Notes under the pieces: generated by a model
The model's input: only the letters and a program-made list of their open reading frames with translations
Database searches by the model: none
What the model was told of the DNA's origin: nothing
Part shown: positions 25,801 through 33,594 of the stretch, in pieces
Numbering within the stretch: the stretch's first letter is position 1
How the letters are laid out: each line of letters begins with the position of its first letter
Origin: Bacteroidota bacterium
GTDB lineage: Bacteria > Bacteroidota > Bacteroidia > Chitinophagales > Chitinophagaceae
Length of the DNA stretch: 64,000 bases
Reading direction: 5' to 3'
Assembly (NCBI GenBank): GCA_023423405.1
Contig: JAFAFR010000008.1
Span: forward strand, 310,001-374,000
Position numbers and translations under genes: made by a program

Positions 25801-26196
25801 GCAGATTATTTCAGCAATGCCCTCCTGCTGAACGATGGGAAAGGCAATTTTTCTACCATCGATCTTCCCTGGCAATCGCAGTTGACAGCCTATTGGGATG
25901 CCGTGCCGCTGGACTATAACCAGGATGGCAGGACCGATATTTTACTGTTTGGCAACTATTACGACAACAACATACAAATGGGGCGGGTGGATGCCGATTA
26001 CGGCAGCCTGCTGCTCAACAATGGGAGCGGTAAATTTGACTACCGCCTCCTGCCAGGCCTGGCCGTGAAAGGGCAGGTCAGGAAAACCCGTCGCATTCAA
26101 CTGGGAGGAGGCGTACACAACGGCCTGCTTCTTGCCAGGAACAGCGATAGCCTGCAGCTCATCAGTCTACCGGAAAATATACCAGCATATCGATGA
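22861..26196 (+). CDS. FG-GAP/VCBS repeat lipoprotein with ASPIC/UnbV domain (copy 2)
   Basis: 1,111-residue paralogue of the preceding gene, starting 2 bp after it, so translation is probably coupled. The signal MKNLFPILCLLLAVSC gives an acylated Cys at residue 16. The same order is kept: FG-GAP/VCBS repeats (DFNNDGRIDLFF, DYDLDGDLDMFL), ASPIC/UnbV domain at about 509-580 (LRLHLEGPPGNRNAVGATLV, then LLIWPDRS), more repeats (DIDGDGDLDLIAG), and a conserved end. The two copies have diverged well beyond a recent duplication but keep length and motifs, which suggests two subunits or two specificities. The last 35 bp overlap the convergent gene on the minus strand. Confidence 0.9.
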   Translation: MKNLFPILCLLLAVSCKNNPEAQPLFTNLDPESTGIRFSNTLNATRDFNLFKYMYFYNGAGVGAGDFNNDGRIDLFFAANQSANCLYLNEGDLHFKDVSKEAGLPADSAWSTGVSVVDINNDGLLDIYVCRVGQYEVLHGKNQLLICTGIDNGIPHYRDAAAEWGVDFSGFSTQAAFLDYDLDGDLDMFLLNHSVHHNGTFGERKLFMGTTHPLSGDRFFRNDGNRFTDVTKESGINSSVIGYGLGIAVADINLDGYPDIYIGNDFHENDYLYINQRNGSFKDELTSHIMHTSQFSMGVDVADVNNDALPEIISMDMLPEDPYVLKRSLGEDEYNLFYTKIGYGYNYQYTRNNLQYNRGNGLFSELGVYAGIHATDWSWAALWMDMDNDGWKDLFVSNGIPKRMNDMDFVNFVSSEEVQQQVKSGNAGEKELLLEENFPEIKLNNKFFLNKGSLKFEDATGSVRNEKPGFSNGAIYADLDNDGDLDIVVNNINDPARVYRNNSVEHGRDHFLRLHLEGPPGNRNAVGATLVLFEKDGSIRTYEKTPVHGFQSSMEIPLQVGLGDQLPDSALLIWPDRSSQPCTIDSLRRELRLTWSPGLPLFDKSRLKRDPAAALPLCADITADRGIHYLHEEDPFGEFDREQLIPHKASTEGPALAVADINGDGLDDFFIGAAKDRKPAVYAQEKNGRFHRLPQPALDKDSMYEDVDAVWADINKDGFPDLLVASGGNEYFGTSPRQQSRIYVNDGRGLLTRQPSVLDKLLLTASSICVTDLNKDGFPDIFLGARCSVYEYGKVPKSYLLINNGRGDFTDQTEALAPGLSQAGFVKEAQWIDLDKDGDPDLLLAVEWDAPLLYENRDGKLLLRKLSDRKGWWNFLRAVDIDGDGDLDLIAGNQGQNFRLQPSAKEPVRLYYTDFDGNGKKEQVLSYYIKGVERPFANKMELDRQIPLMKKKFLYAEDFARADMEKLFGRDKLEKAEVLTADYFSNALLLNDGKGNFSTIDLPWQSQLTAYWDAVPLDYNQDGRTDILLFGNYYDNNIQMGRVDADYGSLLLNNGSGKFDYRLLPGLAVKGQVRKTRRIQLGGGVHNGLLLARNSDSLQLISLPENIPAYR

Positions 26197-27115
26197 GATC
26201 GTGATCGCTGTAAGTCACCTGGTCGCTCCCGTATTTTCCGTAAGGAATGGCCATATTGGTGAGCAGGTGGTCGCGGGCATACAATTCCAGGGCCCGGAAA
26301 GCCGCGGGAAGATCACTGTATTTTCCTTTAAACGGTGCTTCCAGCAATCTTTTTCCAAAAGGCATGGTGCGATAGGTAATGGGATCGGTTAGGGCTGCTC
26401 TGAAATAGGTGGAAGTGGAAAGGCCTGTGCTTACCCGCACGCTGTCCGCGCTGAGGTTATTAATGTTGACAATAGCCGTGCCCGTGATCTCCAGTTTTTT
26501 CTGCAGTGCATACCCGCGCAGGTTTTGTATGAGCGATGCCGCAGTTTGTCCCACCTGGTTGCGTGCCACTGTTTTTTGCGTAAAAAGATAGGCGGAGTCG
26601 GTTACGAGTTTGCGGCGGATATCGAGGCCATAAAATCGCAGCGTGTTGCTGGTGAAACTTTCCAGTCCATGCAGGTTTTCAACCGCCTGTTCGATCAATT
26701 GGTTTCTTCCGTTGAAATTCCCGAAAACATTCGACTTATAGCGAAACACCACTCTCGACTGGTCGGTGTATCCCGAATCCATCTGTACCTGGTAGATCAG
26801 TGGGAGAGACCTGTTGCCGTCGGACAGCAGCAACGCTACGGAAAATGAACTGGCGGCTGCCACCTGGAGGCTTTGGTTGCCCGACTGGAGCACCCACTTT
26901 GCGCCCATCTTTTTCAGACCCGTAGTGTCGGCTTCTTCAAAAGGTTTGAACCATTTCTTCACCCTGTCGGGCTGTGTAAACTGAGCGATGGTTCTTTCGA
27001 TGGGCAGGGGCACCATCACCGAAACAGTATGCTTTCTGGGATAGAATAAAGCGATGATGGCGATTGATACGATCAATACAACGGCTGATACAACAATTAT
27101 TTTTCTGGATAACAT
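26162..27115 (-). CDS. Membrane-anchored SRPBCC / GyrI-like domain protein (copy 1)
   Basis: 317 residues from the Met at 27115, chosen because a start at 27157 would overlap the upstream gene. An N-terminal membrane helix (IIVVSAVVLIVSIAIIALFY) is followed by a START/SRPBCC-like section (VSVMVPLPIERTIAQFTQPD) and a C-terminal GyrI-like ligand-binding section (LLEAPFKGKYSDLPAAFRAL, ending DMLVYFPVD). Both domains bind small hydrophobic molecules in other proteins. It is the second of two similar genes, 14 bp apart, and overlaps the end of the ASPIC lipoprotein gene by 35 bp. Domain assignment rests on sequence pattern only; the role is unknown. Confidence 0.65.
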   Translation of the reverse strand: MLSRKIIVVSAVVLIVSIAIIALFYPRKHTVSVMVPLPIERTIAQFTQPDRVKKWFKPFEEADTTGLKKMGAKWVLQSGNQSLQVAAASSFSVALLLSDGNRSLPLIYQVQMDSGYTDQSRVVFRYKSNVFGNFNGRNQLIEQAVENLHGLESFTSNTLRFYGLDIRRKLVTDSAYLFTQKTVARNQVGQTAASLIQNLRGYALQKKLEITGTAIVNINNLSADSVRVSTGLSTSTYFRAALTDPITYRTMPFGKRLLEAPFKGKYSDLPAAFRALELYARDHLLTNMAIPYGKYGSDQVTYSDHDLIDMLVYFPVD

Positions 27116-27129
27116 GGGCGGGGTTGCAA

Positions 27130-28098
27130 TTATAAATTCGGAGTATAGGGTACGCAAAGTTTGATCGATACGGAATCGTCCGGCCGGTAGGCGTAACCGG
27201 GACTTAAAAATTCTTCCATGGGCAAGAGGGTATTAATGATGGCGTGATCGCGTTTGTATTGATCCAGTGCACGGTACACCTGCTCCATGCCATGGTAGGG
27301 GCCCCGGTAGTCGATTTCAATCTGGCGGCTGCCATAGGGAAGCGGTTTTTTATTCAGTGCATCTGCGCTGGTAGTTGCAAAGGGACTGTTGATGCCGATG
27401 CTTGCGGAAAGCTGCACCTGGCCATTGTCGAGATTTTGCCGGTTGAAGTAGCGGTTTCCTTTGAACCGCAGGTTCCTATTGTTCGAGAAGCGGATCAGGG
27501 AATCGAACAGCAGCATGGCTGTTGAATACTGATCAGAAGCGGGAACGCTGGCTGTAATAAAGAGCAGTATACTGTCCTGCACACGTCCTTCGCGGATGTT
27601 ATAACCATAAAAGCGGCGTGTGTCGTTGGCGAACCTTTCCAGGTTGTGCAAGCTGTTGATCACCTGTTCATCGATCGGGAGGGGGTCAATAAACCTTTTC
27701 CAGGCGGTTGTATTGATGGTCATGCTTACCATGCAACCCTTCATGTTTCCCGGCACACGGTTTACCAGGAATTCATATTGACGGTTTTTGCCATCTGTAT
27801 AAAATTCCAGCAGGCTGTTGCCGGGCATGGATTCAAGGATAAGTACGCTGTCGTCCCTGTGCCTGATACCCGGCCCCGAGCGCGTGCGGTAGGCGAGTGT
27901 GTCGGTGATGGTGTTTGCAAAAGGCAGCACCCATTTGCGAAGTTGTGCGGGGTTTTCCAACTGTTCCATGGTTCGCGCCAGGCCCAGGGGAAGAACAGCC
28001 CGGGTGGTGAAATTGAAGGGGAGGCTCACGGAACCCAGCAACACCATGCTTAAACCGGCGAGGAATAGTATCAGCAAAAACTTTCTTCCTTTTAACAT
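27130..28098 (-). CDS. Membrane-anchored SRPBCC / GyrI-like domain protein (copy 2)
   Basis: 322 residues, paralogous to its neighbour. The N-terminal helix FLLILFLAGLSMVLLGSVSL anchors or exports the protein. A segment LPLGLARTMEQLENPAQLRKW matches the LPIERTIAQFTQPDRVKKW of the other copy. The C-terminal GyrI-like part reads PLPYGSRQIEIDYRGPYHGM and EQVYRALDQYKRDHAI. The pair are adjacent and probably co-transcribed away from the divergent trehalase gene. They lie inside what otherwise looks like a SusCD-trehalase locus, so a ligand-sensing or chaperone role for the imported compound is conceivable but unproven. Confidence 0.65.
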   Translation of the reverse strand: MLKGRKFLLILFLAGLSMVLLGSVSLPFNFTTRAVLPLGLARTMEQLENPAQLRKWVLPFANTITDTLAYRTRSGPGIRHRDDSVLILESMPGNSLLEFYTDGKNRQYEFLVNRVPGNMKGCMVSMTINTTAWKRFIDPLPIDEQVINSLHNLERFANDTRRFYGYNIREGRVQDSILLFITASVPASDQYSTAMLLFDSLIRFSNNRNLRFKGNRYFNRQNLDNGQVQLSASIGINSPFATTSADALNKKPLPYGSRQIEIDYRGPYHGMEQVYRALDQYKRDHAIINTLLPMEEFLSPGYAYRPDDSVSIKLCVPYTPNL

Positions 28099-28122
28099 AA
28101 TTCCTCTTTACTTGATAATCAG

Positions 28123-28142
28123 TTGGTAAATTTAATTACCAA
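28123..28142. promoter_or_regulatory. Palindrome in the trehalase divergent promoter region
   Basis: TTGGTAA (28123-28129) and TTACCAA (28136-28142) are perfect inverted arms around ATTTAA. The site ends 9 bp before the trehalase start codon and is 25 bp from the divergent gene. A shared repressor could bind here. Confidence 0.5.
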
Positions 28143-28151
28143 GCAGCTAAA

Positions 28152-29765
28152 ATGGTAGATATGGTCCCCAATATTCGGTCAATATTTTTCAGCTTCTTAT
28201 GCAGCCTGGCAGTGGTGCAGGCAGGGGCGCAGGAAAGTCATCCGGCCACGCCTGACGAGGTCTACGGGCAGCTTTTCCGGGATGTGCAGTTGTCGCGCAT
28301 ATTTCCCGATGGAAAAACTTTTGTGGACTGCATTCCCAAAAAAGATCCTGCCGACATTGTACAGTCCTACCTGGCCATTAAGAAGAACCCTGCCATCCGG
28401 TTTTCGCTCCAGCTTTTTGTGGAAGAAAATTTTGAGATCCCGGCGAGTCCTGCCGAAACCTATAAAACGCCCGCTGATGAAGACATTGTAACACATATCA
28501 ATAAGTTGTGGAAACTTTTGCGGCGCGAGCCCGACCAGCCCGTAAAAGGCTCATCCCTACTGCCTTTGCCGCACCCGTATATTGTTCCCGGCGGACGCTT
28601 CCGGGAAATCTATTACTGGGATTCCTATTTTACGATGCTGGGACTGAAGGTGTCGGGAGAACAGGAGATGATTGAGAATATGGTGAAGAATTTTGCCTAC
28701 CTCATCGACACCTATGGCCATATCCCGAACGGAAACCGCAGCTATTACCTCAGCCGTTCACAACCGCCTTTTTTTGCCATGATGGTTGAATTGCTTGCAA
28801 CGGTAAAAGGCGACCGGGTGCTAGTGGACTATCTGCCCCAACTGGAAAAGGAGTGGAATTATTTTATGGAAGGGGAAAAAGACCTGAAACCGGGCACTGC
28901 CGCCAAATACGTGGTGAAGCTGAAAGACGGGACCGTGCTGAACCGTTACTGGGACGAAAGCACGGAACCCCGCCAGGAAAGCTATCGTGAAGACGTGGAA
29001 ACGGCAAAAAAATCGGGCCGCAACCGCATCCAGATGTACCAGCACCTGCGCGCCTGCGCCACCAGCGGCATTGATTTCAGCAGCCGCTGGTTTGCCGACC
29101 GGAAAAACATCACAACCATTGAAACCACCGATATCATTGCCGTGGACCTGAATGCGCTCTTATACAATCTTGAAAATGTAATCAGTCGCGCGAGGAATAT
29201 GGCAGGTGATACTGCTGCCGCTGCAAGGTTTAAAGAAATGGCGGAAACAAGAAGGCAGGCCGTGGATAAATATTGCTGGAACAGTGACCTGAAATATTAT
29301 ACCGACTACCAGTTCAGGACCGGCAAAATGACCAATACGGTTACCATCGCGGGCTTGTATCCCTTTTGTTTTTTTCCCGAACGCCAGGGCTATCTCAGCC
29401 TGCAGGGGCGTCAGGTTGCAGCGGTTGTAAAAGAGCGGTTGCTGGCTGCGGGCGGCTTGCGGGCAACGGAATACAATACGGGAGAGCAATGGGATGCGCC
29501 CAATGGATGGGCGCCGCTGGAATGGATGGCGGTGAGTGGCCTCGCCCGCGCGGGACAGATCGGCCTGGCGAAAGAGATTGCAGCCCGGTGGGTACAGTTG
29601 AATGAAAAAGTCTTTAAAGAAACCGGCAAAATGATGGAGAAATACAATGTGGAAGACCTGAACAGTCCGGCAGGTGGAGGAGAATATGCGTCGCAGGATG
29701 GCTTTGGCTGGAGCAACGGGGTGTACCTGGCCATGTCGCAGTGGCTGAAACAAACCGGTTACTAA
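28152..29765 (+). CDS. treA: Periplasmic trehalase (GH37)
   Basis: 537 residues, hydrolysing alpha,alpha-trehalose to two glucose molecules. The N-terminus carries a signal peptide (SIFFSFLCSLAVVQAGAQ), so the enzyme acts in the periplasm. Both family signatures are present: PGGRFREIYYWDSY at about 146 and QWDAPNGWAP at about 446. Also visible are SRSQPPFFAMMV and the (alpha/alpha)6-barrel residues around ESGWDFSSR-like text (here ATSGIDFSSRWF; the usual ESGWD is changed to TSGID, so one conserved Glu and the Trp are replaced). The length suits the family. Its position next to SusCD suggests it acts on an imported trehalose-containing substrate. Confidence 0.92.
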   Translation: MVDMVPNIRSIFFSFLCSLAVVQAGAQESHPATPDEVYGQLFRDVQLSRIFPDGKTFVDCIPKKDPADIVQSYLAIKKNPAIRFSLQLFVEENFEIPASPAETYKTPADEDIVTHINKLWKLLRREPDQPVKGSSLLPLPHPYIVPGGRFREIYYWDSYFTMLGLKVSGEQEMIENMVKNFAYLIDTYGHIPNGNRSYYLSRSQPPFFAMMVELLATVKGDRVLVDYLPQLEKEWNYFMEGEKDLKPGTAAKYVVKLKDGTVLNRYWDESTEPRQESYREDVETAKKSGRNRIQMYQHLRACATSGIDFSSRWFADRKNITTIETTDIIAVDLNALLYNLENVISRARNMAGDTAAAARFKEMAETRRQAVDKYCWNSDLKYYTDYQFRTGKMTNTVTIAGLYPFCFFPERQGYLSLQGRQVAAVVKERLLAAGGLRATEYNTGEQWDAPNGWAPLEWMAVSGLARAGQIGLAKEIAARWVQLNEKVFKETGKMMEKYNVEDLNSPAGGGEYASQDGFGWSNGVYLAMSQWLKQTGY

Positions 29766-29918
29766 ACGCCCGGGGCCTGTACCCTGTTATCTTTTTTTGA
29801 GCAAAAGCGGGATTGATAACAATTTTCAATAATTTGTGTCACTGCACGAGGGCTGATTTGTAGCAATCCTACCGTAAGAAATCTTCCATTATTTTTTTAC
29901 ATACAAAATTGGATTGCC

Positions 29919-31121
29919 ATGGCATTTAACATTCTAGATGCGATTAAAGGCTTCATTACTCCCGACCTGATCGGAAAAGCCGCTTCCTACCTCGGTGAAT
30001 CGGATGCTTCTGTTTCCAAAGCCATCAGCGGTGTGGTGCCTGCCACACTGGCCGGCATTGTTCAGAAAGCAGAATCCGGAGGTGCATCCGGTCTCCTGGA
30101 CCTGGCGGGAAAGGCCTTCAACAGCGGGATCCTCGATAACCTGGGTTCCACTTTCAGCCACGCTGGCGGTGGCATACCCGAACTGGGCCCGGGATTATTG
30201 AGCGGCATTTTTGGCGACAAAGTAGGTCATATTGCCAATTCCCTTTCCCAGTGGTCAGGCATTAAGGGCTCTTCCGCCGCATCCCTGCTGGGGTCCATCG
30301 CCCCGCTAGCATTGGGTTTGCTCGGAAAAAATGCAGCCAGTTCGGGCTTGTCGGCATCGGGCCTCATGTCCCTGCTGAGTTCGCAAAAAAGCAATATCCT
30401 TGCTGCGCTGCCCGCAGGGCTCGGCCTGGGCAGTATATTTGGCAGCCCCACGCCGCATGCGGCCGGCCCTGTACACCACTCGCAGGAACCCAAAAAATCG
30501 GGTAGCTGGCTGATGCCGCTCCTGCTGGGGATCGCTGCAGTGGCCCTGTTGCTGTACCTGGTGAAAGGTTGCGGCGGACACAAGGAAGAACCGGTGAAAG
30601 AAACCGAAGCAGTAACCGCTCCGCCTGATACGGCAACCACCGTTACCGCTCCGGCAGCCGAAATGCTGAAACTGAAGCTGGCCGACGGTACCGAGGTGGA
30701 TGTACACAGCGGCGGACTGGAATTCGGGCTGGTGAATTGCCTGAACGATGCGGCCTGTGTGGCCGGCAAGGACAAATGGTTTGATTTCGACGACGTGAAT
30801 TTTGAAGTGGGCAGCGCCACGCTGACCGAATCGAGCATGCGCCAGATCAGAAACATTGTTACGATCCTGAAAGCCTATCCCAAGGCCAAAATTAAAATTG
30901 GCGGCTATACCGATAAAACCGGCGATGCTGCTGCCAATAAAAAGCTGAGCCAGGAAAGGGCCGATGCAGTAGTGGCGGCCATCAAAGCCAACGGTGGTAA
31001 TGCCAGCCAGTTGCTGGGCGCCGAAGGCTATGGATCAGAATTTGCCAAGGTTGCGGCCACTGCGTCTGATGAGGAGAGAAGGCCCGACCGCCGTATGTCT
31101 GTTCAATTGAGAGAAAAATAG
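29919..31121 (+). CDS. DUF937-like protein with OmpA peptidoglycan-binding domain
   Basis: 400 residues in three parts. Residues 1-170 are Gly/Ala/Ser/Leu-rich and helical (LIGKAASYLGESDASVSKAI, then GVVPATLAGIVQKA), as in DUF937/YidB-type proteins. One membrane helix at about 195-215 (LMPLLLGIAAVALLLYLV) is followed by a Thr/Pro/Glu linker. The OmpA-like domain at about 288-398 (FEVGSATLTESSMRQI, then IKIGGYTDKTGD, then KKLSQERADAVVAAI) should bind peptidoglycan in the periplasm. The DUF937 part would then face the cytoplasm. It is a single gene with its own terminator. An envelope-stability role is likely; the DUF937 part has no known activity. Confidence 0.85.
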   Translation: MAFNILDAIKGFITPDLIGKAASYLGESDASVSKAISGVVPATLAGIVQKAESGGASGLLDLAGKAFNSGILDNLGSTFSHAGGGIPELGPGLLSGIFGDKVGHIANSLSQWSGIKGSSAASLLGSIAPLALGLLGKNAASSGLSASGLMSLLSSQKSNILAALPAGLGLGSIFGSPTPHAAGPVHHSQEPKKSGSWLMPLLLGIAAVALLLYLVKGCGGHKEEPVKETEAVTAPPDTATTVTAPAAEMLKLKLADGTEVDVHSGGLEFGLVNCLNDAACVAGKDKWFDFDDVNFEVGSATLTESSMRQIRNIVTILKAYPKAKIKIGGYTDKTGDAAANKKLSQERADAVVAAIKANGGNASQLLGAEGYGSEFAKVAATASDEERRPDRRMSVQLREK

Positions 31122-31140
31122 CAGTATACCATCCAAAAGG

Positions 31141-31173
31141 AAAGAGCCGGCGTGTACAGCCGGCTCTTTTTAT
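31141..31173 (+). terminator. Terminator after the OmpA-domain gene
   Basis: An 11-bp perfect stem AAAGAGCCGGC (31141-31151) pairs with 31159-31169, with a 7-nt loop, and is followed by T residues. It starts 20 bp after the stop codon at 31121. Confidence 0.9.
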
Positions 31174-31219
31174 ATTTGTTTACACCGCGCCGCCTCTGTT
31201 AGCGAAGCAGCCGTTTTTC

Positions 31220-31648
31220 TCAGTCGTCGAGTGTATCTGTACAACGATGTATGCTCTCAATCAGTTGGCTGGCATTGTCCTGCCCAACGATGTTCTCCAC
31301 CTGCTCGTGGAACTGCCGGATGCAGGATTCCAGCATGGGGCTGAGTGCGCGGCCCTTTTCCGTTGGGAAAATATTGGTGGTCTTACCTTCCATGCTGCGG
31401 CGCACCAGTTCTTTTTCTTCGAGCTTCTCTACCAAACGCGTCACCGTGCTGGGACTCAACTGCAATTGCGCCGCCAACTGTCCCGGTTGTATGCCCGGCT
31501 GCTCCAGTGCGATGACCAGGAGATAACCATGGCTGGGAGAGAGTGCCGCTTTTTTCCAGCACGCCATCGCGAGCTTTTCAATTTTTCTTGCCAGGGCGCC
31601 GCTGGCAAAATACATGCACCTGCTGTACCGGCTTTCAGAACATTTCAT
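31220..31648 (-). CDS. MarR family transcriptional regulator
   Basis: 142 residues from the Met at 31648. The frame continues to 31732, but that would run over the ruvB start. The winged helix is clear: QPGIQPGQLAAQLQLSPSTV, then TRLVEKLEEKELVRRSMEGK, then a wing with NIFPTEKGR, and helices at both ends for dimerisation. An N-terminal Cys pair (CSESRYSRC) might sense oxidation, but this is a guess. It diverges from ruvB, with a near-palindrome ATTTGTATATGCAAAT between them that is a good candidate for its operator. Ligand and targets are unknown. Confidence 0.85.
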   Translation of the reverse strand: MKCSESRYSRCMYFASGALARKIEKLAMACWKKAALSPSHGYLLVIALEQPGIQPGQLAAQLQLSPSTVTRLVEKLEEKELVRRSMEGKTTNIFPTEKGRALSPMLESCIRQFHEQVENIVGQDNASQLIESIHRCTDTLDD

Positions 31649-31672
31649 GCGCCTCAAAGATAGGCCTTCGTG

Positions 31673-31688
31673 ATTTGTATATGCAAAT
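31673..31688. promoter_or_regulatory. Candidate MarR operator
   Basis: ATTTGTAT and ATGCAAAT are inverted half-sites matching at 7 of 8 positions with no spacer. The site lies in the 69-bp gap between the divergent MarR and ruvB start codons, so one repressor dimer could affect both. Confidence 0.5.
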
Positions 31689-31717
31689 GGAATTATTGTT
31701 ATAATTTGGCCAAACCC

Positions 31718-32749
31718 ATGAGCAACCCGCATTTACATCCCGATTCCACCGCGCTGAGCAATGCTGAAAAGGAAATGGAGAACAGCCTGCGGCCAAGGGA
31801 AATTGCAGAATTTGCCGGTCAGCCTCAGATCATCGAAAATCTCCGCATCTTTATAAAAGCAGCCCGCATCAGGGGTGAGGCGCTGGATCACGTATTGTTC
31901 CACGGTCCCCCTGGCCTGGGGAAGACTACCCTGTCGCGCATTGTGGCGAACGAAATGGGAGTGCAGATCCGCGAAACTTCCGGGCCGGTGATCGAAAAGC
32001 CGGGCGACCTGGCCGGCCTGCTCACCAGCCTGCAGGCCAACGATGTGCTGTTCATCGACGAGATCCACCGGCTCAGCACGGTGGTGGAAGAATACCTCTA
32101 CGCAGCCATGGAAGACTACCGCATCGATATCATGATCGACAGTGGTCCCAATGCGCGCAGCATCCAGATCAACCTGAATCCCTTTACCCTGATAGGCGCC
32201 ACCACGCGCAGCGGCCTGCTGACGGCGCCGTTGCTATCGCGTTTCGCCATCAAATCAAGGTTGGAATACTACCAGGTAGAGGTCCTGGAAAAGATCCTGC
32301 GGCGTTCGGCCGGCCTGCTGCAGGCGCCGCTTCATGCCGATGCGGCCGCCGAAATTGCACGCCGCAGCCGTGGTACGCCGCGCATCGCCAATGGCCTCCT
32401 GCGCAGGGTGCGCGATTTCGCCATGGTGCTCAACGATGGCCAGCTCGACCTGGGCATTACGCAGCATGCGCTCAAGGCGCTGAACGTGGACGAGAACGGG
32501 CTGGATGATATGGACAACCGCATCCTGGCTACCATCATAGAAAAATTCAAGGGCGGGCCGGTAGGGCTGACCACCATCGCCACTGCGGTGGGCGAAGAAG
32601 CGGGCACGCTTGAGGAAGTGTATGAACCCTTTCTGATCCAGGAAGGATTCATACAGCGTACGCCACGCGGCCGCGAAGCTACCGCCAAGGCCTATGCGCA
32701 CCTGGGAAAAAAACCGGGTGGCAGGGCCGGGGATCTTTTCGGAGAATAG
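31718..32749 (+). CDS. ruvB: Holliday junction branch migration helicase RuvB
   Basis: 343 residues from the Met at 31718 (MSNPHLHPDS). The AAA motor drives RuvA-bound Holliday junctions during recombination repair. Visible: SLRPREIAEFAGQPQI, Walker A GPPGLGKTT, Walker B LFIDEIHRLS, the RuvB hairpin region YLYAAMEDYRIDIMID, sensor 1 IGATTRSGLL, and the winged-helix end (GFIQRTPRGREATAKAYAHL). It diverges from a MarR gene; ruvA and ruvC are not in the window. The convergent response regulator gene ends 30 bp away. Confidence 0.96.
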   Translation: MSNPHLHPDSTALSNAEKEMENSLRPREIAEFAGQPQIIENLRIFIKAARIRGEALDHVLFHGPPGLGKTTLSRIVANEMGVQIRETSGPVIEKPGDLAGLLTSLQANDVLFIDEIHRLSTVVEEYLYAAMEDYRIDIMIDSGPNARSIQINLNPFTLIGATTRSGLLTAPLLSRFAIKSRLEYYQVEVLEKILRRSAGLLQAPLHADAAAEIARRSRGTPRIANGLLRRVRDFAMVLNDGQLDLGITQHALKALNVDENGLDDMDNRILATIIEKFKGGPVGLTTIATAVGEEAGTLEEVYEPFLIQEGFIQRTPRGREATAKAYAHLGKKPGGRAGDLFGE

Positions 32750-32779
32750 AAAGAAAACGCTGCATGCACCGGCGACCCG

Positions 32780-33481
32780 TTATGTAACGGGCACCACCAG
32801 CCGAAATCCGTTACCGTGAATATTCACGATCTCAATGCTCGTATCTTCTTTCAGGTATTTGCGGAGCTTGGCAATGTACACGTCCATGCTGCGGCCATTG
32901 AAATAGGTATCGCTGCCCCAGATCTTTTTCAGGGCCTGCTCCCGCGGCAGCAGGTCGTTCATGTGTTCGGCCAGCATTTTGAGCAGTTCGTTCTCTTTGG
33001 GAGAAAGCGTTTGCGTTTGGCCCCCATGGCTCAGCTCGCGCAGTTTGGGATTGAAATGAAAACCGCCGAGGTTGAATTCCTTGTTCTCGTTTTCCTTGTT
33101 AAGTTCTTCGTTTCTTTTGAGGATGGCCTTGATCTTCATCAACAGCACTTCGCTGTCGAAAGGCTTGGTGATATAATCGTCGGCACCCAGCTTATATCCC
33201 TGGATGATGTCTTCCTTCATGGTTTTGGCACTCAGGAAAAACAGGGGAATATCGGGATCGATGTCCCTGATCTCTTCGGCCAGGGAGAATCCATCCATAT
33301 TCGGCATCATTACATCAAGGAGGCAGAGGTCAAATTTTTCCCGTTGAAAAGCCGCCAGGCCCAGGCGGCCATCCCTTTCCAGCACCACATCAAAATCATT
33401 CAGTTCAAGATAGTTCTTCAATACCAGTCCAAGGTTCTGATCGTCTTCGCACAAAAGGATTTTCGCTTTCTTTTCTTCCAT
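32780..33481 (-). CDS. rprY: OmpR family response regulator
   Basis: 233 residues from the Met at 33481 (MEEKKAKILLCEDD). The receiver domain has the acidic pair in CEDD, the phospho-acceptor Asp56 (LLDVMMPNMDG), the Ser in FLSAK and the Lys in ITKPFD. The winged-helix output domain follows (LSPKENELLKMLAEHMNDLL, then WGSDTYFNGRSMDVYIAKLR, then NIHGNGFRLVVP). It resembles the Bacteroides regulator RprY, though the exact name is uncertain. No histidine kinase gene lies next to it, so it is an orphan in this window. It is convergent with ruvB and divergent from the HerA-like gene. Confidence 0.88.
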   Translation of the reverse strand: MEEKKAKILLCEDDQNLGLVLKNYLELNDFDVVLERDGRLGLAAFQREKFDLCLLDVMMPNMDGFSLAEEIRDIDPDIPLFFLSAKTMKEDIIQGYKLGADDYITKPFDSEVLLMKIKAILKRNEELNKENENKEFNLGGFHFNPKLRELSHGGQTQTLSPKENELLKMLAEHMNDLLPREQALKKIWGSDTYFNGRSMDVYIAKLRKYLKEDTSIEIVNIHGNGFRLVVPVT

Positions 33482-33550
33482 ATGGAACTTATTTAAGTGA
33501 TAAATTAAAATTAAATCATTTCCATGGCCCAACCTACGATGGATAATCTT

Positions 33551-33579
33551 TTGTTAAACACCCAATTCCAGTAACTTTC
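33551..33579 (+). promoter_or_regulatory. Candidate promoter of the HerA-like gene
   Basis: TTG (33551-33553), 18 bp, TAACTTTC (33572-33579, one mismatch to TAnnTTTG). The start codon is at 33595. Confidence 0.45.
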
Positions 33580-33594
33580 GGACAAATTCACAGG

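Noticed and set aside
32776..32791. CCCGTTATGTAACGGG as a terminator between ruvB and the response regulator
   Set aside because: A short stem without a T tract that overlaps the stop codon of the response regulator. Not enough to call.
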